A stretch of 50,144 nt of DNA from Cyanobium sp. C1_MAG_00004 (lineage in GTDB: Bacteria; Cyanobacteriota; Cyanobacteriia; PCC-6307; Cyanobiaceae), in assembly GCA_027486935.1 (NCBI GenBank), contig JAIXOF010000123.1, positions 1-50,144 on the forward strand, read 5' to 3'. Below, piece by piece: positions 10,702-21,584 of the stretch (within the stretch, counting starts at the first letter, position 1; each line of letters opens with the position of its first letter). Below the pieces are notes generated by a model. That model was given only the letters and a program-made list of their open reading frames with translations. It was not told the origin of the DNA and searched no databases. The position numbers were made by a program, and so were the translations under genes.

Positions 10702-11548
10702 ACAGGCTCCGGGGACCCGTGCCGCAGAGCAATCCCAGTGCCTGAAGACGGATCTCAAGAGCCGCCCAGTCAAAGCTGCGGGGGTCAGCCCGCTCACCAC
10801 CCAGATCCACGTAGGCATGGGTGGTGATGTTCTGGTACGGGATCCGATAGCGGAGCATCCAGTCGGCCAGGAGCGCAGCCAGGCCGTCGTACTGCGCCGC
10901 GGTGTAACCGCTGTGACCGGGATCAGCGTCTTCGCCATCCAAGGGGGTTTCAAGGCTGACGTGAAGGGCAAAGTTGTTCACCGATCCACTGACAGCTGGG
11001 TTGGTGACCACCCAGGAGCGGTTGAAGGCTGAATTGCCGGCTCCAAAGGCACGCTTCTCAGGATCAAGTAGCTGGACCACCGTCCCGTCCTGGCCGATCA
11101 AGGCGTGATAGCTGACCTGGTCGTCATCGCGGGGATGGGGGGTGACAAAGGTGTTGATCGCCGAGCCGATCCCGTAGACGGTTTCGTGCAGAACGATCAG
11201 ACGCGGACGGGGATCCAGAGGCTGTCCAAAGGCATCGCGGCTGTAGCGATCGCCGTAGTTGGTGGGATGAATCGCCACCGTCACCCGGTTCTGGCGCAGC
11301 TGCCGCAGACGCTGCAGCACCTGCAGGCGCAGGGCGCTGCTGCCCGGTTGACAGCGGCGTTCCAGGGGCGAGCGCCAGGGCTGCTGCGGGGGCGGCGTCG
11401 GGGCCTGGTTGCGCACCGCGGTGCTCTGGGGTGGCGCAGGGGTACCAGCCGCGGTGAAACGGGGCTGGCGGCTCAGCCAAGCCGCCGCACCCAGTCCGAT
11501 CACAGCAATCGAAGCCAACACCGTGACAGCAGGACGATCGACGCTCAT
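10682..11548 (-). CDS. N-acetylmuramoyl-L-alanine amidase (Amidase_2 family)
   Basis: Cleaves the amide bond between MurNAc and the stem peptide. An N-terminal hydrophobic segment (about residues 8-25) is a signal anchor, followed by a Pro-rich linker. The zinc amidase domain starts near RLIVLHETVYG, with a first His ligand, then VSYHALIGQDGTVVQLLD and ITTHAYVDLGGERADP carrying further histidines and the acidic residue expected of the AmpD-like fold. 288 residues. Its start overlaps the stop of the M61 peptidase by four bases (ATGA), so the two are likely translationally coupled. Confidence 0.85.
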   Translation of the reverse strand: MSVDRPAVTVLASIAVIGLGAAAWLSRQPRFTAAGTPAPPQSTAVRNQAPTPPPQQPWRSPLERRCQPGSSALRLQVLQRLRQLRQNRVTVAIHPTNYGDRYSRDAFGQPLDPRPRLIVLHETVYGIGSAINTFVTPHPRDDDQVSYHALIGQDGTVVQLLDPEKRAFGAGNSAFNRSWVVTNPAVSGSVNNFALHVSLETPLDGEDADPGHSGYTAAQYDGLAALLADWMLRYRIPYQNITTHAYVDLGGERADPRSFDWAALEIRLQALGLLCGTGPRSLFRSPLS

Positions 11549-13257
11549 GGTCTGAGCTGCAGCCAGGCATCGCGGCGCTGATGGACCGGCGGTGGAGCGT
11601 CAGCGTCCACCCTCAGCTGCCAGCGCTCGGGCTTGGGTGGCCCGGGGTGCAGGGTGTACCGGCGCAGCAGACCTTCACGGCTGACCAGCAGCTCGAGCGG
11701 CTGGTCAGGCACGGCGGACGCCAGCAGCTGGTTGAGATCGTCCTGTTGACGAACCCGTTCCTGGCCCAGGGCGATCAGTTCATCACCCACCTGCAGACCG
11801 GCCTGCTGGGCCGCACCACCCCGGCTGGTGCGGGTCACCCACAGCCCCCCGGCTGGCCGTTGCTCGAGCTGCCAGCCCAGGGCAACGACGGTGGGCCGCA
11901 GGGGCTCGAGGCGCAGGCCCACCTCGCTCAGCAGCAGCTGCTCCAGCGGTGGATCCTCGGTGCTGGTCAACCAGTGGGGAAGCAGGGTCCGCAGATCGGG
12001 GGCATGCCTGGCAAAGGCGTCGATCAGATCGTCGTCGCAGTAGCCCCGCCGGCTGGTGCCATGGCTGCGCCAGAGGTCCTGGAGCACAGCACCCAGCCAG
12101 GCCCCCTGGCGCCGCAGGTGCAGGTCAAGCACCAACGCCAGGACGGCACCTTTGAGGTAGTAGCTGACCTGCTGATTGGCCGCATGGGGGTGCGGCCGGT
12201 AGAGCTTGACCCAGGCTTCCTCGCTGCTGGCACGCAGGCTCTGCACGGACCGTCCCTGGCTGCCCAGATAACGGCCCAGGTCCTCGGCCAGGTCCTCAAG
12301 GACCTCGTGGGCTGGGCAGCACCCCGCGGCGTGGGGCAGCAGCTGATCCACATAGCTGGTGATCCCCTCTGCAAACCAGAGGGTCGGCACAACCACGGCA
12401 CGGTCGTAATCGATGGGCACCAGCTGGGACGGGCGCAGCCGGCGCACATTCCACTGGTGCAGGTACTCGTGGGCCACCAGCTGCAACAGCTTGCGGCGTC
12501 CCACAGGGCCCGTCAGCCGGCGCCGGCCGAACTGCAGGACCGTGCTGGTGTCGTGCTCCAGTCCGCCATAGCCCGACTCGGTGAGATGGAGCACGAACAA
12601 GTAGTCGCAGGCGGCGGGTCGCTGTTGCCCCATCAACCGGCAGCAGGCCAGGCAGACCCTGTGCACATCGGCCAGCCACTCCTGGTCCTGCTGAGGGACA
12701 TCGCCACCCCAGCCAACCCAGCGATGGGGGACTCCGGCAACGTCAAACCGATGGCAGGGGTGGGGCCCGACTTCGACCGGGCTGTCGATCAACTGGTCGA
12801 AATCGGAGGCCAGCCAACCACCATCGTCCTGCTCTGGCAGGGGCACAAAAGCCTGCCAACCAGGCGGCAGCAACAGCCGCAGCCTGTGGGGTGACCAGCG
12901 CTCGCCATCGATCTGCAAAACGATGGCCGCCAAGGGCAGGAAGCCATGCTCGTCGTTGAGGTGGGCCGTGCGCACACTGAGCTCGGTGGCCTGGACCCCA
13001 TAGGTGATGGTCACCGGCGCCAGCGAAGCGAGCTCCAGCTCCCAACGAAAGGGGGTCACCCGACGGGGGGCCAGGGCGATTCCCTGCTGATGGAGCTGCA
13101 GGCCTTCAAGCTGGCCCACGTACTCACGCAACAGGTAGGAGCCGGGGGTCCAACGGGGGAGGGACAATCCCAGGTTGGTGGAACGCGGTGTAAAGCAGAG
13201 CCGCGCGTCCAGGCGCTGGCTGTGGGGCTCGCGAAGGTCCAGTTCAAGCTGGGGCAC
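11545..13257 (-). CDS. M61 family metallopeptidase with C-terminal PDZ domain
   Basis: A 570-residue protein of the glycyl-aminopeptidase family M61. The N-terminal beta domain (about 1-180) precedes a thermolysin-like catalytic domain with HEYLH at about residues 263-267 followed by QWNVRRLRP, and the third zinc ligand Glu in WFAEGITSY at about 298. SGYGGLEHDTST before the zinc site is a family hallmark. A PDZ domain (about 450-545) shows AAQQAGLQVGDELIALGQ. No signal peptide is evident. It is coupled to the downstream amidase and follows the Ycf35-like gene by 8 bases. Confidence 0.9.
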   Translation of the reverse strand: MPQLELDLREPHSQRLDARLCFTPRSTNLGLSLPRWTPGSYLLREYVGQLEGLQLHQQGIALAPRRVTPFRWELELASLAPVTITYGVQATELSVRTAHLNDEHGFLPLAAIVLQIDGERWSPHRLRLLLPPGWQAFVPLPEQDDGGWLASDFDQLIDSPVEVGPHPCHRFDVAGVPHRWVGWGGDVPQQDQEWLADVHRVCLACCRLMGQQRPAACDYLFVLHLTESGYGGLEHDTSTVLQFGRRRLTGPVGRRKLLQLVAHEYLHQWNVRRLRPSQLVPIDYDRAVVVPTLWFAEGITSYVDQLLPHAAGCCPAHEVLEDLAEDLGRYLGSQGRSVQSLRASSEEAWVKLYRPHPHAANQQVSYYLKGAVLALVLDLHLRRQGAWLGAVLQDLWRSHGTSRRGYCDDDLIDAFARHAPDLRTLLPHWLTSTEDPPLEQLLLSEVGLRLEPLRPTVVALGWQLEQRPAGGLWVTRTSRGGAAQQAGLQVGDELIALGQERVRQQDDLNQLLASAVPDQPLELLVSREGLLRRYTLHPGPPKPERWQLRVDADAPPPVHQRRDAWLQLRP

Positions 13258-13265
13258 GGCAGCGC

Positions 13266-13616
13266 TCAGGGGCAGAGCACCACCTCGGCTCCGGCCAGGG
13301 CAGGCTCGGCGGCCAGTTGATCAAGGGCTGTACGGGCTGCGTAGCAGCGGGTGAGGTCACGCAGCAGCCGCTGCAGGGGCAAGACCGTACTGAGGCGTTG
13401 CAGATCCGCAACCAGGGCCAGTCGTCCATCGGCCTGGTGCTGCCAGCCGATGGTGTGACCACCCTCGAGCTGCACCCGCAGGGCGACCGGTTGCGCTTCG
13501 GCAGCAAAGCCAGGGACCACACCGCCCCGCTCAGGCCGCAGACCAAGGGCCTCAAGACTGGATGCCAGTGCTGCAAGATCGCGCAGCACGGTTGGCAGGA
13601 TGGACAGGTGGGACAT
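13266..13616 (-). CDS. Ycf35-like DUF1257 protein
   Basis: 116 residues beginning MSHLSILPTVLRDLAALASSLE, the characteristic N-terminus of the Ycf35/DUF1257 family encoded in cyanobacteria and some algal plastids. The function is not established. It is small, soluble and without cysteines except near the end. It starts 6 bases from the divergent purN start and ends 8 bases before the M61 peptidase. Confidence 0.75.
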   Translation of the reverse strand: MSHLSILPTVLRDLAALASSLEALGLRPERGGVVPGFAAEAQPVALRVQLEGGHTIGWQHQADGRLALVADLQRLSTVLPLQRLLRDLTRCYAARTALDQLAAEPALAGAEVVLCP

Positions 13617-13622
13617 GAGCCG

Positions 13623-14288
13623 ATGCCCGCTTTACCAAACCCTAGCCAGAACCAGCTTTCGATCCGGTGGCCGTTGCCACCGCAGCCCGGTCTGACGCCA
13701 CCCCTGCGGCTTGGCGTGCTGGCCTCCGGCTCCGGCAGCAACTTTGAAGCCCTGGTGAACGCCTGCCGCGGTGGCGTCCTCGAGGGCGCTGCGGTCGTGC
13801 AGCTGATCGTCAACAACCCCGGCTGCGGGGCCCAGCAGCGGGCCGACCGGCTGGGTGTGCCCTGGCAACTGGTGGACCATCGCCAACGCAGCCGCCTGCT
13901 GCTGGATCAGGAGCTGGTCTCCTGTCTGCAAGACAGCGCCGTGGATCTGGTGGTGATGGCCGGCTGGATGCGCATCGTCACGCCGGTGCTGATCGCGGCC
14001 TATGCCGGACGCCTGGTCAACATTCACCCGTCCCTGCTGCCCAGCTTTCGCGGCATGGACGCCGTCGGGCAGGCCCTGGCGGCCGGGGTTCGGCTCAGCG
14101 GTTGCACCGTTCACCTGGTCGCTGAAGAGGTCGATGCCGGCGAAATCCTGATGCAGGCGGCGGTGCCCGTGCTCGAGGACGACGACCACAGCAGCCTCAG
14201 CGCCCGGATTCAGGATCAGGAACACCGGTTGCTACCGGCTGCCGTTGCCTTGCTGGGACAACGGCTTGGGTCCCTGGCTCAGGGGTAA
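13623..14288 (+). CDS. purN: Phosphoribosylglycinamide formyltransferase (PurN)
   Basis: Third step of purine synthesis, transferring a formyl group from 10-formyl-THF to GAR. The start is set at ATG 13623 (MPALPNPSQN), since a longer frame upstream would be antisense to the Ycf35-like gene. LRLGVLASGSGSNFEAL is the GAR-binding start of the domain; the catalytic triad region reads NIHPSLLPSFRG and the aspartate is in VHLVAEEVDAGEIL. About 221 residues, with a longer than usual N-terminal lead (about 30). The 3' end overlaps argC by 10 bases. Confidence 0.93.
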   Translation: MPALPNPSQNQLSIRWPLPPQPGLTPPLRLGVLASGSGSNFEALVNACRGGVLEGAAVVQLIVNNPGCGAQQRADRLGVPWQLVDHRQRSRLLLDQELVSCLQDSAVDLVVMAGWMRIVTPVLIAAYAGRLVNIHPSLLPSFRGMDAVGQALAAGVRLSGCTVHLVAEEVDAGEILMQAAVPVLEDDDHSSLSARIQDQEHRLLPAAVALLGQRLGSLAQG

Positions 14289-15343
14289 AACGGCAGGAGG
14301 GGCAGTCCTGTCTGGGCGTCCAGTCCAGCCATCAGATTGAGGCATTGGACTCCCTGGCCTGCCTGGCCTTTGATCAGGTTGTCGATCGCGCTCATCACGA
14401 TCAGCTGACCACTGCGGTTGTCGACCTGAACCGACAGCAGGGCCCTGTTGGTCTGGCGTACCCATTTGGTTGACGGGTAGGTGCCGACCGGGAGCACCTG
14501 AACCGTGGGTGAACCGCGGTAGGCCGAGCTCAGCATGGTGCTGCAGTCGGCGGCCGTCAGGCCTGGATCCCGCAGCCGGCAGTAGACGGTTGCCAGCAGG
14601 CCCCGGACCATCGGCATCAGGTGGGGGGTGAACTGCAGGGTGATCGGGCTGCCTGCCACCTCGCTGGCCAGCTGTTCGATCTCACTGGTGTGGCGGTGGC
14701 CGACCACGCCATAGGGGGCAACGGCCTCAGAGGCTTCGGCCAGCAGCAGGTGCTCCTTGGCGGCACGTCCCCCGCCCGAGGTGCCGGTCTTGGCATCGAT
14801 GATGATGCCGTTGGGCTCAATCAACCCCTGTTTGAGAAAGGGAAGCAGGGCCAGCAGGCTGGCGGTGGGAAAGCATCCCGGCGCGGCGATCAGCCGGGCG
14901 GCTGCGATGGCCTCGGCCTTCCATTCGACCAGCCCATACACCGCTTCAGCGCAGAGATCTGAATCCTGGCGAGGACGATCCCGGGCTTCGCTGGCATAGA
15001 CCTCCATCCACTGGCTGAGGGAGCGATAGCGGTAATCAGCCGACAGATCGACCACCTTGACGCCCCGCTCCAACAGGGCTGGTGCCAGGGTGGCAGCAAG
15101 CCCGTTGGGCAGGCTCAGCACGGCCATGTCAGCGGCCGCTGCCACAGCATCGGGGTCCGGAGCCTGCACGACCGGATCGCCCTTGAGCGGCAGAAAAGGA
15201 TTGAGCTCGCTCCAGCGCTTGCCGCTGCTGCGCTCGCCGCCCAGGAAGCTGACCTCAAGATGGGGATGCTGGTGCAGCAGCCGCAGGGTCTGCAGTCCCC
15301 CGTAACCGCTGGCGCCGATGACTGCGACACGTTGGTGGGCCAC
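14279..15343 (-). CDS. argC: N-acetyl-gamma-glutamyl-phosphate reductase
   Basis: NADPH-dependent reduction of N-acetylglutamyl phosphate in arginine synthesis. VAVIGASGYGG is the dinucleotide-binding loop; the catalytic cysteine is in IAAPGCFPTAS, and KTGTSGGGR, GHRHTSEIEQ and FTPHLMPMVRG are family blocks. 354 residues, full length. The start ATG 15343 lies 72 bases from the divergent ribBA start. Confidence 0.96.
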   Translation of the reverse strand: MAHQRVAVIGASGYGGLQTLRLLHQHPHLEVSFLGGERSSGKRWSELNPFLPLKGDPVVQAPDPDAVAAAADMAVLSLPNGLAATLAPALLERGVKVVDLSADYRYRSLSQWMEVYASEARDRPRQDSDLCAEAVYGLVEWKAEAIAAARLIAAPGCFPTASLLALLPFLKQGLIEPNGIIIDAKTGTSGGGRAAKEHLLLAEASEAVAPYGVVGHRHTSEIEQLASEVAGSPITLQFTPHLMPMVRGLLATVYCRLRDPGLTAADCSTMLSSAYRGSPTVQVLPVGTYPSTKWVRQTNRALLSVQVDNRSGQLIVMSAIDNLIKGQAGQGVQCLNLMAGLDAQTGLPLLPFYP

Positions 15344-15386
15344 GGACGTGCTGAAGCGTTCAGGGATTTATAAAGGATGATTGCTC

Positions 15387-15402
15387 AGACCTCACGGTCT
15401 GC
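15387..15402. promoter_or_regulatory. Small perfect hairpin upstream of ribBA
   Basis: CAGACC-TCAC-GGTCTG forms a 6-bp stem with a 4-base loop, ending 12 bases before the TTG start assigned to ribBA and lying in the argC/ribBA divergent spacer. It could be a translational control hairpin or an operator. No known flavin riboswitch motif was recognised. Confidence 0.35.
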
Positions 15403-15414
15403 GAACGGCGCCTC

Positions 15415-17094
15415 TTGAACGACCTTCAACCCCGCGCTGACGAAGCCGCGATCCGGTTCGATGCGATCGCCGATGCCCTGGCAGCGATCCGCAATGGTGA
15501 GTCGGTGGTGGTGGTCGATGACGAAAACCGCGAGAACGAAGGCGACCTGATCTGCGCTGCCCAGTTCGCCACCCCTGAACAGATCAATTTCATGGCCACC
15601 GAGGCCCGGGGGCTGATCTGCCTGGCGATGGAAGGCGAACGGCTCGATGCGCTGGACCTGCCGCTGATGGTCGATCGCAACACCGACAGCAACCAGACCG
15701 CCTTCACCGTCAGTGTCGATGCGGGGCCCGAAAATGGTGTCAGCACAGGCATTTCGGCCGACGACCGGGCGCGCACCATTCAGGTGGCGATCCACCCGGG
15801 CACCCGGCCCGCTGATCTGCGCCGGCCGGGACATGTCTTTCCACTGCGGGCGCGGCAGGGTGGCGTACTCAAGCGGGCCGGTCACACCGAAGCCGCCATC
15901 GATCTCGCCCGCCTGGCAGGCCTGTATCCCGCGGGTGTGATCTGCGAGATCCAGAACAGTGACGGGTCGATGGCCCGGCTGCCCCAACTGGCTGCCTATG
16001 CCCGCAAACACAGCCTGCGCCTGATCTCGATCGCCGACCTGATCAGTTACCGGCTCGACACCGAGCGTTTCGTGCGGCGCCAGGCCGAAGCCAGTTTGCC
16101 CAGTGCCTTCGGCATGTTTAGGGCGATCGGATACCGCAATGAGCTCGACGGCAGCGAGCATGTGGCCATCGTCAAGGGTCAGCCTGAACTGGCCACCGGT
16201 CCAGTGCTGGTGCGGGTCCACAGCGAATGCCTGACCGGTGATGCGTTCGGGTCCCTGCGTTGTGACTGCCGACCCCAGCTCGAGGCGGCCCTGCGCATGA
16301 TCGAAGCCTCTGGCGAAGGCGTGATTGTCTATCTGCGCCAGGAGGGCCGGGGCATCGGCCTGGTCAACAAGCTGCGGGCCTACTCGCTGCAGGACACCGG
16401 GCTGGACACGGTCGAAGCCAATGAACGGCTCGGCTTTCCCGCTGACCTGCGCAACTACGGGGTGGGCGCCCAGATCCTCAGCGATCTGGGGGTGCATCGG
16501 CTGCGGTTGATCACCAACAACCCACGCAAGATTGCTGGCCTCGGCGGATACGGCCTGCAGGTCGAAGACCGGGTGCCGCTGGTGATGGATCCGGGCGACC
16601 ACAACGCCGCCTACCTGTCAGCCAAACGCACCAAACTGGGCCATCTGATGGGTCAAGGACCCAGTTGCCCGGTGGGTGGGCCTTCGGCGTTGCTGGCCTG
16701 GCACGGTTCGATTGATGGCGAGGGGGCCCTGGCCCTGGCTGCAGAACTCGGCAGCCTGGCCACCGAGCACGGGCTGCAATGCCAGACCGAACAGGATCCG
16801 CGGTTGCTGGCCCTGCTCAACCAGCCCCAGCTGGCATTGCTGCTCAGCACTGCCAGCACCGCGGCTGCGCCCCAGACGGCCCAGTCAGATCTGGGGCTGC
16901 AAAACTGCCTGCAACGGCTGGCGCGTCAACCCGAGACCACCGGCGTCAGCCTGGTGTTGAGCCCGGACCCCCAGCATCTCAACCACCCCAGTGCCTCGCT
17001 GTTGCTTGAGGAGCGCAGTCTTCAGGACCTGCGCCAGGAGGGCATGGTCAACCTGCAGCCCGATCCGGGGTTGCTGATCCGCTGGCAATCCTGA
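15415..17094 (+). CDS. ribBA: Bifunctional RibBA (DHBP synthase / GTP cyclohydrolase II)
   Basis: Makes both precursors of riboflavin. The N-terminal RibB domain (about 1-210) shows [16 protein letters not shown] and the acidic/His site [11 protein letters not shown]. The RibA domain (about 215-410) shows the zinc cysteines in [17 protein letters not shown] and [12 protein letters not shown] further C-terminal extension of about 140 residues after LGHLMG has no catalytic motif; such extensions occur in cyanobacterial RibBA. The start is TTG at 15415, because the upstream ATG at 15377 runs into a stop after 13 codons. The 3' end overlaps the antisense PEP-CTERM-like gene by 47 bases. Confidence 0.95.
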   Translation: MNDLQPRADEAAIRFDAIADALAAIRNGESVVVVDDENRENEGDLICAAQFATPEQINFMATEARGLICLAMEGERLDALDLPLMVDRNTDSNQTAFTVSVDAGPENGVSTGISADDRARTIQVAIHPGTRPADLRRPGHVFPLRARQGGVLKRAGHTEAAIDLARLAGLYPAGVICEIQNSDGSMARLPQLAAYARKHSLRLISIADLISYRLDTERFVRRQAEASLPSAFGMFRAIGYRNELDGSEHVAIVKGQPELATGPVLVRVHSECLTGDAFGSLRCDCRPQLEAALRMIEASGEGVIVYLRQEGRGIGLVNKLRAYSLQDTGLDTVEANERLGFPADLRNYGVGAQILSDLGVHRLRLITNNPRKIAGLGGYGLQVEDRVPLVMDPGDHNAAYLSAKRTKLGHLMGQGPSCPVGGPSALLAWHGSIDGEGALALAAELGSLATEHGLQCQTEQDPRLLALLNQPQLALLLSTASTAAAPQTAQSDLGLQNCLQRLARQPETTGVSLVLSPDPQHLNHPSASLLLEERSLQDLRQEGMVNLQPDPGLLIRWQS

Positions 17095-17749
17095 GCCGCC
17101 GCCTCAGGCGGCGGCAGACGGTCAAACCACCGACCGCCCCCAGCACCGGCAACGGTCCGGGTACGGCTGCCGGGGCATCCACATGGTCCCGCTGCTCGAG
17201 CAGGTAACGATTGCCGGCCTGGGGGCGCAACACCGGCACCAGCAGTTCCCGGGCCGCATCCCACTGGGGTGCAGTGGCTCCATTGGCGTTGGAGATCAAC
17301 TGAGAGCTGACCACATCGTCCTGCTCGATTGTGCCGACTGGGTTCTGAGGCCCAGCGGGAATCGTGTAGCGCACGTGCAGGGGATTGCCGATCGGGGCCG
17401 GCAGGCTGACGATGTTGGTGTAGGCGAAGCCGCTGTCAACAGCCAGCACGTTCAGCGGTGTGAAAGACGTCCATAAGGAGCCGTCCTTCGACCATTGCGG
17501 CTGCTGAACAACAACCGGCTGATCGGCGGTGGTGAACAGCGACAACTGGAAAAAACGGTTGAGCGCCAGGTTGTGCAACCAATAGATGTTGACCACATCC
17601 GAGGCAGTGTCCGGGGTGAATGTGGCGCAGTTGGTCCCAGGGGCCACCGGTGTTGCCAGGCACGCAGCACGGCTCGCGGGGGGCCAGACCCAGGCCCCGG
17701 CCAAGGCAAGCAACGTCGCGGCAACAGCTCCAGAGGCCTTGTTGAGCAT
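17048..17749 (-). CDS. Secreted protein with PEP-CTERM-like sorting tail
   Basis: 233 residues with an N-terminal signal peptide (hydrophobic 8-20, cleavage likely after ASRA). The body is not recognised; it contains two early cysteines and several beta-rich segments. The C-terminus from about residue 196 reads [14 protein letters not shown], then CRRLRRRLR. This is the tripartite layout (short motif, hydrophobic helix, Arg cluster) of cyanobacterial PEP-CTERM-type exosortase substrates. A very similar tail occurs at 43100-43912. About 13 residues follow the Arg cluster and run antisense into ribBA, longer than usual for this signal, so the original stop may have been lost. Confidence 0.7.
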   Translation of the reverse strand: MLNKASGAVAATLLALAGAWVWPPASRAACLATPVAPGTNCATFTPDTASDVVNIYWLHNLALNRFFQLSLFTTADQPVVVQQPQWSKDGSLWTSFTPLNVLAVDSGFAYTNIVSLPAPIGNPLHVRYTIPAGPQNPVGTIEQDDVVSSQLISNANGATAPQWDAARELLVPVLRPQAGNRYLLEQRDHVDAPAAVPGPLPVLGAVGGLTVCRRLRRRLRIASGSATPDRAAG

Positions 17750-17874
17750 GACCTGGTCGGGGCAGAAGAGGGCTTCGCGACCGTACGGATCCTGCCCCGG
17801 CTCGCGGGTGCGTCCAGCAGAGCAGACACGGGAGTGACTCTGCTGTGCAGCACCCTGCGGCAGGGGGCGACGAC

Positions 17875-18315
17875 TCAGGCCTGAATCGTGACCTTCGTGA
17901 TCTTGGTTCCCTTGCGGATCGCCATCACCACATCCATGTCATCGGTCTTGCCGAAGACCGTGTGAACGCCGTCCAGGTGGGGTTGGGCACCATGGCAGAT
18001 GAAGAACTGAGAGCCACCGGTGTTCTTACCGGCGTGGGCCATGGACAGGGAACCGGGCTCGTGCTGCCTGGCGTTGATCTCGCAGTTGATCGTGTAACCA
18101 GGTCCGCCGGTTCCGGCCATGCCACGGGAGCCTTCACGGCTGTTGGGGCAGCCACCCTGGGCCATGAAACCATCGATCACCCGGTGAAATGCCAGGCCGT
18201 CGTAATAACCCGATTCAGCCAGTTTGACGAAATTGGCCACGGTGTTGGGGGCATCAGCCTCGAACAGTTCGAGGGTCAGGCTGCCGGCCTCGGTTTCCAT
18301 CAGGGCCTTGGTCAC
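17875..18315 (-). CDS. Cyclophilin-type peptidyl-prolyl cis-trans isomerase
   Basis: A 146-residue single-domain cyclophilin catalysing proline isomerisation during protein folding. Motifs are [24 protein letters not shown] with the catalytic Arg in FHRVI, GFMAQGG, and [21 protein letters not shown] with the expected FFI and LDG..TVFG elements. No signal peptide is seen, so it is probably cytoplasmic. It is divergent from the MTA phosphorylase gene. Confidence 0.95.
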   Translation of the reverse strand: MTKALMETEAGSLTLELFEADAPNTVANFVKLAESGYYDGLAFHRVIDGFMAQGGCPNSREGSRGMAGTGGPGYTINCEINARQHEPGSLSMAHAGKNTGGSQFFICHGAQPHLDGVHTVFGKTDDMDVVMAIRKGTKITKVTIQA

Positions 18316-18407
18316 GTTCAGCTCGCAAAACCCGACTGTATGAGCCAGTGGCTTTCGGTTGCGACGGGCAGCGCGGTAGTGAGAATGGGAGCAACGGCTT
18401 GACCCTG

Positions 18408-19288
<881 letters not shown>

Positions 19289-19313
<25 letters not shown>

Positions 19314-20218
19314 GCCAGGGCCTGCCGGAGGCTTGATCCCTGGCCGAGCAGCAGCTGACGGGCCTGGGCGGCGTCAAGACCGCTCTGTTCCATCAGCAGG
19401 GCGAGCTTGACCGAGCCGCCGGCAGCTGCCAGCAGGGCCAGGCCCCGCTCTTTGGACACCCCGGCCAGGTCCCGCAGGATGCGCAGCGCCCGGTCTTCGA
19501 GCTTGGCGTTGGTCACAGCCACATCGACCATGCGGTTGCCGTGCACCTTGCCCAGGCGCACCATCACCCCGGTTGAAAGGATGTTGAGCGCCATCTTGGT
19601 GGCGGTTCCGGCCTTGAGCCTGGTCGAGCCAGTCAGCAGCTCGGGGCCGGTCAACAGGCGGATGTCGATGTCGCAGGGCATGGCTGCCTGGTCGGCCGGC
19701 ACGCAGGCCATGGCGATCGCCAGTGCGCCGATCTGGCGGGCATGGTCCAGGCCACCCAGCACATAGGGGGTGGTGCCGCCAGCGGCGATGCCCACCAGGC
19801 AGTCCCCCGATCCGAAGCCCCGGGCCTGCAGGTCAGTGATGCCGGCGGCTGCATCATCCTCAAGCCCTTCAGAACTGCGCAACAGGGCTGGGGCGCCCCC
19901 GGCCAGCACACCCTGCACCAGGTTGGGATCACTGCAGAAGGTGGGGGGGCACTCGGCCGCATCCAGCACCCCCAGACGTCCTGACGTCCCCGCCCCCAGG
20001 TAGAACAGCCGCCCACCGCTGCGCAGACGCTGGGCAATGGCGTCAATGGCCCCTGTCAGAGCTGGCGCTGCGGCAGCGACGGCCTGCTGGGGACGCAGAT
20101 CCTCCTGGCAGAAGAGCTGCACCAGGGCCTCGGTGCCGAGGACATCGAGATCGACGCTCAGGGGGTTGGCCTGCTCGGTGAGCAGATGCCCCCGATCGGC
20201 CGACGGGACGTTGTTCAC
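19289..20218 (-). CDS. murQ: N-acetylmuramic acid 6-phosphate etherase
   Basis: Cleaves the lactyl ether of MurNAc-6-P, part of cell-wall sugar recycling. A SIS-fold enzyme of 309 residues: LLTEQANPLSVDLD at the N-terminus, GGRLFYLGAGTSGRLGVLDAAE with the sugar-phosphate loop, GIAAGGTTPYVLGGL, LLTGPELLTGSTRLKAGTATK and MALNILSTGVMVRLGKV. All expected blocks are intact. Its start overlaps the DUF3110 gene stop by four bases, indicating coupling. Confidence 0.95.
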
Positions 20219-20658
20219 AGCAGGCCCTCGAGCCGTCGGCGAAAGGCTTCGAGCTCTGCGTCGCCAGAGCTGATCGGCTCAGACTCAAGCGCCTGGGCCG
20301 GCCCGTTCTGGTTCTGGGCCGAATCACCTTCGCCCTCGCGCCAGAGGCTGGTGTCCATGTTCTGCTCGGGCGGCGCGATCAGCAGCCTGTCCTCGGCGGT
20401 GGTGGGCAGAAAGCCTGCCGGCACGAACCGTGCTTCATACCCGGCCTGAGTGCAGAACAACTCCATTTCGTCGCGCTCCAGGGCCTCCACCGACGGCGTT
20501 GGAAAGTCCTGGGCCTCCAGCAGACCCGCATATCGCTCGGCGTCATCCCGCTGCTCAAACAGCAAAACGACGGTGCGACCGGACAGCTCCAGAGAGTGAA
20601 TGCCTTCCTGATCGCTGCCGGCGTCAAACAGCAGCACATGAACCAATTCGGCAGCCAA
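20215..20658 (-). CDS. DUF3110 family protein
   Basis: A 147-residue protein matching the cyanobacterial DUF3110 family (VHVLLFDAGSDQEGIHSLEL followed by VVLLFEQRDDAERYAGLLEAQDFP), function unknown. The fold looks like a small alpha/beta regulatory domain. The C-terminal third is polar and low in complexity and ends in a helix (ELEAFRRRLEGLL). It is 30 bases downstream of the DnaJ gene and overlaps murQ by four bases, so DnaK-DnaJ-DUF3110-murQ may be one long transcription unit. Confidence 0.75.
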   Translation of the reverse strand: MAAELVHVLLFDAGSDQEGIHSLELSGRTVVLLFEQRDDAERYAGLLEAQDFPTPSVEALERDEMELFCTQAGYEARFVPAGFLPTTAEDRLLIAPPEQNMDTSLWREGEGDSAQNQNGPAQALESEPISSGDAELEAFRRRLEGLL

Positions 20659-20688
20659 AACCCAGGCAACAGAGACGAACCCAGTGTC

Positions 20689-21579
20689 TCACCGGTCGTC
20701 GGACCCATCAGCTGCCAGCTCCTGCAGCCGCCGGTACAGGGCCTTCTCGGCCTCAGTCAGGGTTTCGGGAACCACGATCACGATCTCGACCAGCTGGTCG
20801 CCGCGACGCTCCCCCTGGGACAGACCCCGGCCCCGCAGCCGCAACAGACGGCCGCTGGAGGACCCCGGCGGCACCCGCAGCTGGACGTCACCGTCCAGGG
20901 TCGGAACCAACACCAGACAGCCGAGAGCGGCTTCAGCTGGACTGAGCTCGAGGTTGTAGGTCACCCGCAACCCATCGATGCGCAGCCCCTCGGCGGTGCG
21001 CACCCGCAACTGCAGAAAGTGATCGCCGCCGCCGCGAGCCACACCAGCCAGCCGCAGGCGCCAGCCATCGCCCGCCATGGGTGGGGTCCACACCTCGACC
21101 GCCGTGCCGTCGCTTAACGCCAGCTCGACCCGTTCCCCCCGCAGAGCCTGATCGGGACTGAGCTCGACCAGGGATTCCAGATCTCCCGTCGCCTGGACCG
21201 GCGGTGGTGGCGGTGGCGCCGCTGTGACCTCGGACGGCGGAGACGGTGGCTGGCGGCGCCGCTCGCCAAAGAGCGTGTCCAGGTAGTCCTCGAATGCGGG
21301 AAAGCCGCTGGCAAACGGGTCGCCCGCCGGCCGCCCCCCACCGGCCGAACCACTGCCTGACCCTGCCTCCCATAGCTCGCGGCGCCGAGGGTCCGACAGC
21401 ACCGCATAGGCCTCATTAACCAGCTTGAAGCGCTCTTCGGCAACGGGATCATTGCCGTTGAGATCGGGATGCCAGCGCCGGGCCTGGGTTCGGAAGGCAC
21501 GCTTCAGGCTGACGGCGTCGGCACCCGGCTCAAGTCCGAGGACGTCCCAGTAATCGGGCACGGTAGGTCCAGCAACCAC
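20689..21579 (-). CDS. DnaJ-type co-chaperone without zinc finger
   Basis: J-domain at about residues 7-70 with the HPD triad in RRWHPDLNGND and the helix-4 segment FKLVNEAYAVLSDPRRRELW. A Gly/Ser-rich linker (about 72-90) and a Pro-rich stretch with six consecutive prolines follow, then the substrate-binding C-terminal domain (about 135-285) with LRLRGRGLSQGERRGDQLVEI. No CxxCxGxG repeats are present, so this is a type II (CbpA-like) DnaJ. It stimulates the ATPase of its partner DnaK, encoded 5 bases upstream in the same operon. Confidence 0.9.
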   Translation of the reverse strand: MVAGPTVPDYWDVLGLEPGADAVSLKRAFRTQARRWHPDLNGNDPVAEERFKLVNEAYAVLSDPRRRELWEAGSGSGSAGGGRPAGDPFASGFPAFEDYLDTLFGERRRQPPSPPSEVTAAPPPPPPVQATGDLESLVELSPDQALRGERVELALSDGTAVEVWTPPMAGDGWRLRLAGVARGGGDHFLQLRVRTAEGLRIDGLRVTYNLELSPAEAALGCLVLVPTLDGDVQLRVPPGSSSGRLLRLRGRGLSQGERRGDQLVEIVIVVPETLTEAEKALYRRLQELAADGSDDR

Positions 21580-21584
21580 GGAAC